DNA from: Tridacna crocea
Taxonomy: Eukaryota; Mollusca; Bivalvia; Cardiida; Cardiidae
Direction: 5' to 3'
Length of the DNA stretch: 64,000 nt
Assembly: GCA_943736015.1 (NCBI GenBank)
Contig: OX031063.1
Location: 45,028,672-45,092,671 of the forward strand
The position numbers and the translations under genes were made by a program. Shown piece by piece: positions 41,641-52,000 of this stretch (position 1 is its first letter; the number at the start of each line of letters is the position of its first letter). Below the pieces are notes generated by a model. The model saw only the letters and a program-made list of their open reading frames with translations. It did no database searches and had not been told where the DNA came from.

Positions 41641-42782
41641 CTTGAAACTGCAAGTTTATTCAAATGATGCCCCTGGGGTCAAAATTGGCCCCACCCCGGG
41701 GGTCACAAGTTTGAGCATAGGAACAAAGAAGAAAAACTTTAAAAATCTTCTCCTCTGAAACCTGAAGGGGTAGAGGTTTGATATTTGGTATGTAGCATCT
41801 CCTAGTGGACCTCTACCAAATTTGTTCAAATGATGCCCCTGGGGTCAAAACTTGTCCCACCCGGGGGTCACAATTTTGAGCATAGGAACAACGAAGGAAC
41901 ACTTTAAAAATCTTCTACTCTGAAACTAGAAAGCATCGAGCTTTGATATTTGGTCTGTGGCATCTCCTAGTAGTTTGTTCAAATGATGCCCCTGGGGTCA
42001 AAACTTGTCCCGTCCCGGGGGTCACAAGTTTGAGTTAGGAATAAAGAAGGAAAACTTTAAAGATCTTCTCCTCTGAAACTAGATGGCGTAGAGCTTCGAT
42101 ATTTGATATGTGGCATCTCCTAGTTGGTCTCTACCAAGTCTTTTTTTTTCAAATGATGCCCTTGGGGTGTAAACTGGTCAAAACTGGCCCCACCCCAGGG
42201 GTTACAAGTTCATAGGTACAAAGAATGAAAACTTCAATATTCTACTTCTCAAAACTAAAAGTCATAGAGCTTTGATATTTGGTATGTAGCATCTCCTAGT
42301 GGACCTCGACCTAGTTTGTTAATATGATGCCCTTTGGGTCAAAATTGGCCAAGCCCCGGGGGTCACAATTTGGAACACAGGAACAGAGACGGAAATCTTT
42401 AAAAAAAAAAATCTCTGAAACTTGAAGGCGTAGAGCTTTGATTAAAGGTATGTAGCTTCTTCTAGTGGACCTCTACCTAGTTCATTCAAATGATACCCCA
42501 GGTGTCAAAACTGGCGTTGCCCCGGGGGTCACAACTTCAAACATAGGAACAAAGAAAGAAAATTTTAAAATTCTTCTTCTCTAAAACTAGAAGGCATAGA
42601 GCTTTGATATTTGTTATGTAGCAACTCCTAGTAGACCTCTACCAGGTTTGTTCATATTATACCCTTGGGTCTCAAAGCTGCCTCAGTCCCGGGGGTCACG
42701 GGTTCGAACATAACAACAGAAGAAAAGAAACTTTTAAAATCTTCTTCTCTGAAACTTGAAGTTGCAGAGTTTTGATATTTGG

Positions 42783-43503
42783 CCAGGGTTTTCCCTCGGC
42801 TTTGAAAATTGGGGGTCATTGTGACCCCCTTCCTCATTAGTTGCGGGTCATTTCATTAATTTTGGGGGTCAAAAATACGGCTTTCTTCATCATCAACCTC
42901 AAACACGATTTACAATGCATTTTACCTTTAAACGCCGACTTCCAAGATTGAAAAGTCGGTCGATCATTTCTGACGGAAATGTCACTTTTTGACAGACCAA
43001 ACATTTTCGCCTGAATCGCTGCTTGACGTGGCTTGATCGGCAGTTGTACGAAGCAGACGATAGAAGAATTCTACAGTTTTCTTCGTCATGACATTATTTT
43101 TCCGCTAACAGAACAGACCGGTAATGTGTACTTTTATATACCAGAAGTCGTGTAAAATATGCTATGAAATACAGAGAACCCAACCACGACTTTGACCGGG
43201 CCCATATTTACGACACGTGTCCAATATACATTTCGGCAATAATGCGTAAACCAGTCTTATTCTATAAATAGATTACCGGAAAACCACTTTTATCTAAAAT
43301 AAACCCAGTAGTTAAAAAAAGAACGGTGTTCGTCTGACATTGAAGCAAGAACAAGCTTGGAATTATGACGCTTCATTCAACTTCGTACATTATTTAGATT
43401 TTGGAAAGCTGCGTCACCGATGACGCACTGTCATTTATTTTGGGGGTCATTTGAATTAAAATTGCGTCAATGACGCAGGATTTGTGCGTCATGGAAAACC
43501 CTG
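42783..43503. mobile_element. 0.72-kb TIR element with 5-bp target duplication
   Basis: Ends CCAGGGTTTTCC and GGAAAACCCTG, flanked by TTTGG at 42778-42782 and 43504-43508. The array consensus GATATTTGGTATGTAG shows the uninterrupted target. CAGGG-type ends recall hAT-like elements, which usually make 8-bp duplications, so the superfamily is open. Near both ends are inward GGGGGTCATT stretches. No transposase. Confidence 0.82.
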
Positions 43504-43664
43504 TTTGGTATGTAGAATCTTCTAGTGGACCTCTACCAAGTTTGGTCATATGATGTCCCTGGAATATAGGAACAAAGAAGGAAAGCTTTAATATTCTTCT
43601 GCTGTAAAACGGGAAGGTGTAGAGCTTTGATATTTGGTATCTCCTAGTGGACGTCTACTCAGTG

Positions 43665-43890
43665 TTTTTAGCTCACCTTAGCTCAAAGTGCTAACGGTGA
43701 ACTATTGTGATCGCCCTATGTCCGTCGTCCGTCAACAATTTCTTTAAACAACTTCTTCTCCAAAACCACTGGGCCAATCTTGATGAAACTTGGCAGGGAT
43801 GTTCCTTGGAGTAAGCTCTACCAAACTTGTTCAAAGAATTGAATTCCGCCCGTAACTCTGGTTGCCATGGCAACTAAAAGGAAAACAATC
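43665..43890 (+). mobile_element. AGCTCACC-headed element, 5' fragment
   Basis: Head TTTTTAGCTCACCTTAGCTC then TATGTCCGTCGTCCGTCAAC. It merges into the surrounding array without a clear tail. Confidence 0.65.
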
Positions 43891-44340
43891 TTCACTGAAA
43901 CTGGAATTATACTGTTGGGGTCAAAACTGCCCAAGCCCCGGGGGTCACGGGTTCGAACATAACAACAAAAGAAAAGAGATATTAAAAATCTTCTTCTCTG
44001 AAACTTGAAGGTGCAGAGTTTTGATATTTGGTATGCAGAATCATCCAGTGAACTTCTACCAAGTTTGTTCATATGATGTCCCTGGAGTCAAAACTGGGGA
44101 TGGAACATAGGAGCAAAGAAGGAAAACTTTAAATTTCTTTTTATCTTAAAAGGGCAGGGGTAGAGCTTCGATATTTTGTATGTAGCATCTTTGAATGGAC
44201 CTCTACCACGTTTGTTCCAAGGATGCTGCTTAGGTCAAACCTGACGCAGCCTCCGGGGATCACAAGTTAGAACATAGGAACACAGAAGGAAAATTTCAAT
44301 TTCCTATTTTAAACTGGAAGGCATAGAGCTTTGATATTTG

Positions 44341-44595
44341 TTAGCTCACCTTAGCACGAAGTGCTAAAGGTGAGCTATTGTGATCGCCCTGTGTCCGGCG
44401 TCTGTCCTTCGTCGGCCAGCGTCCGTCGTCCATCAAGAAATTCTTTAAACATCTTCCCCTAAGCCAGTAGGCCAATCTTGATGAAACTTGGCAGGGATGT
44501 TCCTTTGGTGAAGCTCTAAGTTGTTCAGAGAAATGAATTTCACTCATAAGCTATAGTGTAAGGTGAGCGTTCCAGGGCCAATGGCCCTTTTGTTT
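44341..44595 (+). mobile_element. Minimal AGCTCACC...GGCCCTTTTGTTT element
   Basis: A 255-bp version with both head (TTAGCTCACCTTAGCACGAA) and tail (GGTGAGCGTTCCAGGGCCAA then TGGCCCTTTTGTTT), without internal arrays. It is useful for defining the ends of the family. Confidence 0.75.
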
Positions 44596-44936
44596 TTCAA
44601 ATGATGCTGCTGGGATCACAACTGACCTTGTCCGGGGGGTCACAAGTTCGAGCATAGAACAAAAAAGAAATACTTCAAAATTCTTCTTTTCTGAAACTGG
44701 AAGGCGTAGGGCTTTGATATTTGGTTTGTAATCAACCTATTCTAACTTTGATAGCTCACCTGAGCACAACATGTTGATTAAGTTCAAAACTGGGACATAT
44801 ATATATATATATATAGCTGGAGTCAAAACCTAGGTCACAAGATTAAATTAAAGAAATACCTTGTGGGTTCTCTAGATGCCACATTTTTCGCTAAAATGAC
44901 TTGAACGGTATTTTGTGCAAAACAGAAGGAAATAGC

Positions 44937-45165
44937 TTAACCCTTTCCCAAACAATCCCTGGTTTTTACGGGTCTGGAATAGTAACCTTTTGAAAACATT
45001 GTGGGAAAAGGAGAAAATGCTGGTAACCAGCATTTTCTCCTTTTCCCACAATGTTTTCTACCCTATCATAGACAGAAATCATCTTTTCAGCAAGAGTTGA
45101 ATTGTCGTCTGCAAATGCTTTCAATTTGGTCTTGTCCAAAAGTTTGTTGTTTGGGAAAGGGTTAA
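44937..45165 (+). mobile_element. M221 element
   Basis: Exactly 221 bp between TTAA sites with a perfect 67-nt hairpin. Belongs to the subgroup with GACAGAAATCATCTTTTCAG. Confidence 0.93.
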
Positions 45166-46753
45166 AACAGTTCAACAAATCCGCTTTTCAAGACTTTCAG
45201 TCCTTTGATTGTATGTGTTGGTCAATGCCTTTCTACTCTCGGTATTTTCAGACATATACTGATTTAATCTAAACTTTGAAAAACATCGCCGCATAAGTTA
45301 GAAATTTCTAGTTTTGATTTCATTCTTTAAGTAAATGACTTTTGAGTGAGTACGATCACACTCTTGCGCTCCGGACCATGGTAACGAACGGCAACTCTGC
45401 TCGGAGATTGGAGGACGATGAGTCGATTGTCCGGATAGATAGGCCCGCTCCATAGAACCGGAAGTAAATTCCGACATTAAACGGCTGGTAAAATCTGTGC
45501 TGCACTGTAGATCTAAATAAAGACCTAAATTTTATGCATTGAGCCAAGTTGTATTGCAGATCAGGTGACTGACGCATTTAGATAACTCCTATTTCCTTTT
45601 TCATTTTTCTTATGCTAAGCTTGCTTTACATTTTGCATATTTAAGTTAGTTTATTCTCCGATCTTGTTGATCGTCCAACTTTTAATTTCTTGTTTCGTTT
45701 TCGGATCTTCGGGAAAATTGAAGTCCGAGACACATGCGAAGATTGAAATTCAACAAAGCTTGCAACATCTGATTGTTAATCTTGTACTTGTCAGTGACAC
45801 AATCCTAACAATCGCGACGCGTGTCAAAAACGTCTGTTACGAAGGGGTTGGAAGAGGATTCGGACCCAAGATGATTCGGCCCGAAGCAAAAATTCGAGAA
45901 AATTCAGCCTAATGTTAGATCATGTTCATTGGATTGATATTGTTATTTCCATATATTGTTGCATAACAATAGAATATCAACCTTCATTGACTTCAGAATT
46001 AATGCCTGGAAGTCCTTTTTTTATATTTTGAGGGCATTATCGTTGATTCTCATTACTTTGTGGTCCAATGTTTCTATCAATGTTTTCTTTGCTGCTGTAA
46101 ACAATTTCAATTTCTTAGTTATGTTTATTTTATTCAGCAAGTAGCCTTGTGGTTTGTTGGTATGCGGTAGTTACGGTCCGATCAAGAAAAACTAAAAATT
46201 TTAAAAGAGTATGAAATAATCACCACATAATTTTCTAATTTCATCTTTTAGTTGGTGTCATAGAAAATATGATGCAGTTTCAACCAAAAATCAACCTTGA
46301 CCTTCACCACTGTCCCGGCGCCATTCTGAAATTGATGCACATGACTTCGATGGTTTGCTTAAAAAAATCAATACAACTTGATAGAATTGGCGCCAATTTG
46401 CAGTCATATGATCTGAAAATATTACCACATGACCTAGCAGATGTGCTAAATACATCATCATGCATGTTTTGAAGTAAAACTGGTTAAAATGAAGGATTTT
46501 AGAGGGTAGGGTAAATAGTGTTTAGAATGTAGGTGCCGATTACATTGTTTTCACTTCCGTTATATTTTTTCTTCCTTTCTAATCTTTTATTTTGAAAAAT
46601 AAAGTTGGTTGAGGTACAGAAATGTTCAAGATATTTACAATCAAAATAGAGACCAGAGAAGCAGCTAAAGGGTGTTGGTTTTTGTTATGACGGAAAAATA
46701 CGGATTACCTCGAAGCAATATGCACCCTGAACTAACATGTTGTGGCTATACTA
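45166..46753. other. Low-repeat stretch upstream of HSPA12-like B
   Basis: No recognised palindromic family member and relatively more CpG near 45360-45480 and 45815-45900. Short frames (73 and 82 codons) resemble nothing I know. A promoter or non-coding first exon of HSPA12-like B could lie here or closer to 48730, but nothing proves it. Confidence 0.4.
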
Positions 46754-48521
46754 TTTTAGTGATTATTCTAGACCAGGCAAAAGGGCAGGGAGGCAGGAAA
46801 AAGGGGCAGGGAGGCAGGAAAAAGGGGCAGGGAGGAACATTGCTTTGTTGAATGACTTCTCATATCAGATAAAGGCAAATTAGTGTCCTTCACTCTTTTC
46901 GAAACAAGTTCTAACTATAACTTTGGATATGAATTGCATATTAAAGAAAAGAATAAGAAAAGATTCTTATCAACTCATAGACTCAAAGCAACACAATCTG
47001 ACTATACAGGTTTTGATTGCCATGTAATTTATGATCCCATGATGCACTGTCACACTTAGCTTTAATGTAGTAGACCCGTAACACTTCTGGTGTAGCATGG
47101 AACAAAAGTTCTTGACAGTTGATAAATACGGATTTATACAGATAAAATACTTAACCCATTACCACTCAATCCCTACTTTTGACGCCCCTGTGAAAGAAGC
47201 CTTTTGAAAACGCTGTGGGAAAAGGAGAAAATGCTGGTAACCAGCATTTTCTCCTTTTCCCACAGTGTTTTCTACCCTTTCCAGAACAAATTTCTATTTT
47301 TCAGTCACCTTTATTTTGTCGTCTGCAAATGCTTTCAATTTGGACCAGTCCAAAATTGTCTCGTGTGGTAATGAGTTAAGCATATTTTTTACTGACTAGA
47401 AATGCCTTTGATGTCTCTTAAAAACAATTGTTGATACTTTTGTTAGTTTTCAGAAAGGGGAGGTAATTATTAATTTGCTTTGTAATGAGAATACAATGGT
47501 TTTGGATTTATAAATAATAATTCTAGGGAAAAGAAAAAGGGAAAAATTGGCTCAGTTAAAGTAGTACAATAATACTCATTTTAGCAAATTTTGTAGGATA
47601 ATAATATTGTGGAAATAGCTGTTTTCTATTACAGGTCCACTACCTAATTTCTCGTCAGATAACAAAAAATGGCGAGAGTAATTATAAAAAAAAACAACCC
47701 TTCTTCTCAGCTGTTTTAAGAAATGACAATAATTTTGATTAAAAAGAAAAATAAAAAACTTAATTATTACATAGAAAGAATTACAAAATGTGTAGGCAAG
47801 CCTACTGATGGAGTAGTGTACTACTGCATAGCCATTCTATAAATAGACTGCTAAAAATAGAACACTGCAATGCAGATTTTGCTTTAAAAAAATTGCCGAT
47901 GCTTGAATAGCAAACATCGAGTATTTTCAAGATAGTTGGAAACTTTACCATCCATACTTGTAATTTATGCAAAAAATATACGAAATGATAATCTCCAGCT
48001 GTAATAAGAGTTAATTCAGCTTTATTTTAAAACTATTCAAGTATTCATAAATTTCACTGATTGTGTGACGTCAATTAAAGAAATTAGCAGACGTTAAAGT
48101 ACCTGTTGGGGGAAAAAAGTCAGGATTTCGAGGGATAAAGGGATGGTTTAGCAAGTTAATGACAGAGAAGGATTATAACACACTGCTGTCCTGTCTTAAC
48201 TGACGAAGCTGATAAAGGATAATTAGTGTCACCCTTAATCTTAGATTGGCTGTATTTCATGAATATAGTCAGGTCGGAAGAAATTTATGGCGACTTTTTG
48301 TGACTATGCAAGCTTGACGAGACGGAGCCGAGACACTGAAGATGAGTTTTTTGCCCATGTAGCCCGGTGGTTTGTTCTGAAACCAGAACAATACACAAAC
48401 AAGTTTTGTATGTATTTGATAAGGGCAACAGGGCCGGTGTTCACAGATTCGAGGGCAGAAGGGCGGAGTGAAAAAGGGGCAGGGCGGCGCGCCCTGCTAT
48501 TCTGCTCTAGAATAAACACTA
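46754..48521. repeat. Duplicated block R, copy 2
   Basis: Counterpart of 30111-31885. It carries its own M221 insertion at 47151-47379 and has an empty TTAA at 47556-47559 where copy 1 is filled. It ends 232 bp before the HSPA12-like B start codon. Confidence 0.9.
47151..47379 (+). mobile_element. M221 element private to block R copy 2
   Basis: Exactly 221 bp between TTAA sites. The matching place in copy 1 (ATACTTCTGCACA, about 30511) is uninterrupted. Stem arms CGCTGTGGG and CCCACAGTG. Confidence 0.93.
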
Positions 48522-48753
48522 CTATTTGTGATTTTTCTCCAAGTCACAGTAATTTCCATACTCTAAAAACTATATGATGGAAACTCAAATGCAATTTAAT
48601 ACTGACATTGTTTATTTTTGTTTATCACTAGGTCTTTAACAAAGTAGCTTATTCATGTCTATGTATTATGATGTGTCAGAAATTGTAAAATGTAGGATCA
48701 TGAAGGATAACTGATTTTTTTCCTTTTCAGGATTGTAGAGCAAGTTACAGCTA

Positions 48754-49086
48754 ATGGCCAGTGGAGGTTTCTGTATTCATGACAAGAAATCCAAATCTCT
48801 TGTTGTTGCCATTGATTTTGGGACTACTTTCAGTGGCTATGCATTCTCCTGGAAAGATGATTATAACAACGATCCTTGCCGTGTTTCCGTCAACCCCAAT
48901 TGGGCAGCTGGATCAATGGCTCTTGTTTCTATGAAGGCTCCAACATGTGTTCTTTTTGACGAGAACAAGAACTTTCACAGTTTTGGGTATAATGCAGAAG
49001 ATGCCTATTCAGAGCTGGCTCTGGATGGTGAACACGAGAAGTGGTACTTTTTCAAGCGGTTCAAAATGAGGCTGCATGAGAAAAGG
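48754..49086 (+). CDS. HSPA12-like B, coding exon 1
   Basis: 111 codons from ATG at 48754, with VVAIDFGTTFSGYAFSW, ending RLHEKR before GTATGT. Same 333-nt length and phase as paralog A. The exon itself probably begins at 48731. Confidence 0.93.
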
Positions 49087-52000
49087 GTATGTTTCACTTG
49101 AATAAAATAAAGCAGTATTTTGTCATTAACAGTTATACCTCACATTGCCCAATTTTAATGGCCCTAAGAAGGAAAACTCTTGAAAATATTGTGCAAAAAG
49201 AAGAAAATGCTCATAACCAGCATTTTCTTCTTTTTGCACAATGTTTTTTCTTATTTTTTCTGATAAAAATGCCATTATTTACTGTCAATGTTTCAAACAT
49301 AGATGTTAATCCTAAACTGGAAGCTCAGCCCCCATAGCTCATTTGATAGTGCACAGAACCTGGGAACAGGGGATCGCTGGTTCTATCCCCTTCTGCTGAC
49401 ACTGTTTGAAGAATATAAAGGTAGAAAAGCAGCCAGTGACTGGTAGAAAATATTGTAACGAGTACTGGTAAAAGAAACTCCAGGAAAACATAGAGAGCTG
49501 TACTGGCCACCACGATAACTGAAATAATTTTTAAAACAGCATTAAATGCCATGAAATCAATCAACAAACATAATCTTTTCCCAAACAATCCCTGGAAATT
49601 ACAATCCTGAGATAGAAGACTAAAAGCCCTTTGAAAACATTGTAGGAAAAGGAGAAAATGCTGGTAACCAGCATTTTCTTCTTTTCCTACAATGTTTTCT
49701 ACTCTGCTGGAAACAAATTTAAATTTTTTGTTTACATTTATTTTGTTGTCTGCAAGTCCTTTCAATTTGGACCAGTTTAAAATTTTGTCATTTGGTAAAG
49801 AAATATACTCCAAATGAGTGTTTTGTTATGGAATCTTTCAGTGCCTCAGGGATACAGAGATGGAGGATGACAAAGGTCGAACGATGCCAGCCATGAAAGT
49901 ATTTGCAGAGGTGATACGATATTTGAAAGGCCATTTGTTTGAATTACTCGAGAAAAGGGGCACTCAAATCACGGAGGATGATGTTCATTTTATATTAACT
50001 GTTCCAGCAATTTGGACTGATTATGCCAAACAGTTTATGAGGGAGGCTGCTTCTGAGGTGAGCCTTTTGCCCATTTTGTGTATCCGGGCCTTTTTTCACC
50101 AACGATTCTTGAGAACATTCTTGGTCTCAGTCTCCAGAATTTTCTGTATTTGAAAGTCACACAACTTCTGATTGGCTAAACCATTTGTGTTACTTTCAAA
50201 TTTAGAAAATCTTGGAGAATAAGATGAAGAATATTCATAAGAATGGTTGGTGAATACAGCCCTGGTTTTAAAACATGATTATGAATGATAAATGTAAATT
50301 ACAGACCATGTTTGAGGCCTTCTGTCATAGGTACCTAACTTGCTACCACACAATCCCAACTTTAAACAATCCTGAGAGAGAAATCTTTTGGAAACATTGA
50401 AAAAAGTAGAAAATAGAGGGTTTCTCATTAAAAGTAAGACTTTATTTTAGAAAATGGAGAGGTGCAAATGTATTGTAAATTTTTTATGGAAATGTTCATA
50501 GTAAGCAGTAGGGAATCATTACAGAGAATGAAAGATTGTTATGGCACATCAACAGCTTTGGTCATTTAGCATGCATATCTGTGTTAAAAAGTGCTGAACT
50601 CATTACCAAACAACAGTTTTAGGTTTGTCCAAATCGAAAGCATTTGCAGACGACAACATAAAAGTAACTGAAAATTTTTAATTTGTTTTATGAACGGAAG
50701 AAAACATTGTGGGAAAAGGAGAAAATGCTGATAACCAGCATTTTCTCCTTTTTCCACAAAGTTTTCTAAAGGCTTCTTTCTCAGGGTCGTCCAAAGTAGT
50801 GATTGTGTGCTAATGGGTTAAAGTGCTTTTTTTTTGGATTCCGAAAAAGATTGAAACAAAATGATGACAGAAATATTTATAAATTAAGAAGGATTGTGTG
50901 TGGTTTTCATGTGCATAAAAGACAATATTAGTAAAAGGGCAATCTACTCAGTAGTTTTAAATGATGAAGATAAGAGTATGATAAGAAATGTTGAGTTTAT
51001 AGTAAAAACTCTTTAGAGGGAAAGGGAGTATCCCATTACCACACAATCCCTACTTTTGACGTCCCTGAGAAAGAAGGCTTTAAAACACACTGTGGGAAAA
51101 GAAGAAAATGCTGGTAACCAGCATTTTCTCCTTTTCCCACAATGTTTTCTACCCTTCACAAAACAAATTTCAAATTTTCTGTCACTTTTATTTTGTTGTC
51201 TGCAAATGCTTTCGATTTGCACAAGTCTAAAATCTTGTCATTTGGTAATGAGTTAAGCATAACTTTAACCCTTTACCCCACAGCAAAATTTTAGACCTCT
51301 CCAAGTGGAAAGCATTTGCAGATGATAATTCTGTATTTGCTCAAATGATTCAGTTTTTCGTTGATAAAGAAGAAAATCTTGTGGGAAAAAGGAGAAAATG
51401 CTGATTACCAGCATTTCCCCCCTTTCTTCACAGTTTCAGAAGGCCTCTTCCCCAGGATTGTTAAAAGTTGTCATTGTGTGGTAATGGGTTAATATGCATA
51501 AAATGTAATTTTGAGTGGCTGGGCATCCCTGCCTACTCAAAAGGTTTAAATGAAAAGCTGAAGATTGTGATGAGCAGCTTCAAGGAAATGAGAGCTATAA
51601 AATAAAAAATATGTACAGCCTCCAATGGGATCAATACTCTCCCATTAACTTATTACCAAACAGCAAAATTCTAGGTTTGTCCAAACTGAAAGCATTTGCA
51701 GGCGACATAAGTGACTGAAAATTTGAAATTTGTTTTGTGAACGGTAGAAAAAATTGTGGGGAAGGGAGAAAATGCTAGTTACCAGCATTTTCTCCTTTTT
51801 CCAAAATGTTTTCGAAAGGACTTCTTTCATGGGGTCGTCAAAAGTAGGGATTGTGTGGAAATGGGTTAATATGTTACGCATGGCAAAATTTTAGACCTAT
51901 TCAAACTGAAAGTATTTGCAGACGACAATTCCAAAGTGGATCAAATGGTGCAATTTTGCTTTGATAGGGTAGAAAACTTTGTGGGAAAAGGAGAAAATGC

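Larger units (their letters stand above)
41650..44910. repeat. Array of degenerate 150-170 bp units (interior of a long element)
   Basis: Some 15 or more loose units keyed by CTCCTAGTGGACCTCTACCA, GATGCCCCTGGGGTCAAAAC and GAGCTTTGATATTTGGTATG. It is interrupted by the TIR element at 42783 and by AGCTCACC-headed pieces at 43665-43890 and 44341-44595. Short (TA)n near 44801. No gene. Confidence 0.85.

Noticed and set aside
45356-45577. 73-codon minus-strand frame in the low-repeat stretch
   Set aside because: No similarity recognised, no splice or start context, and length within chance expectation.
49323-49400. Functional tRNA gene
   Set aside because: Box-like segments are present, but no complete cloverleaf with anticodon arm could be drawn. 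Treated as a SINE head.
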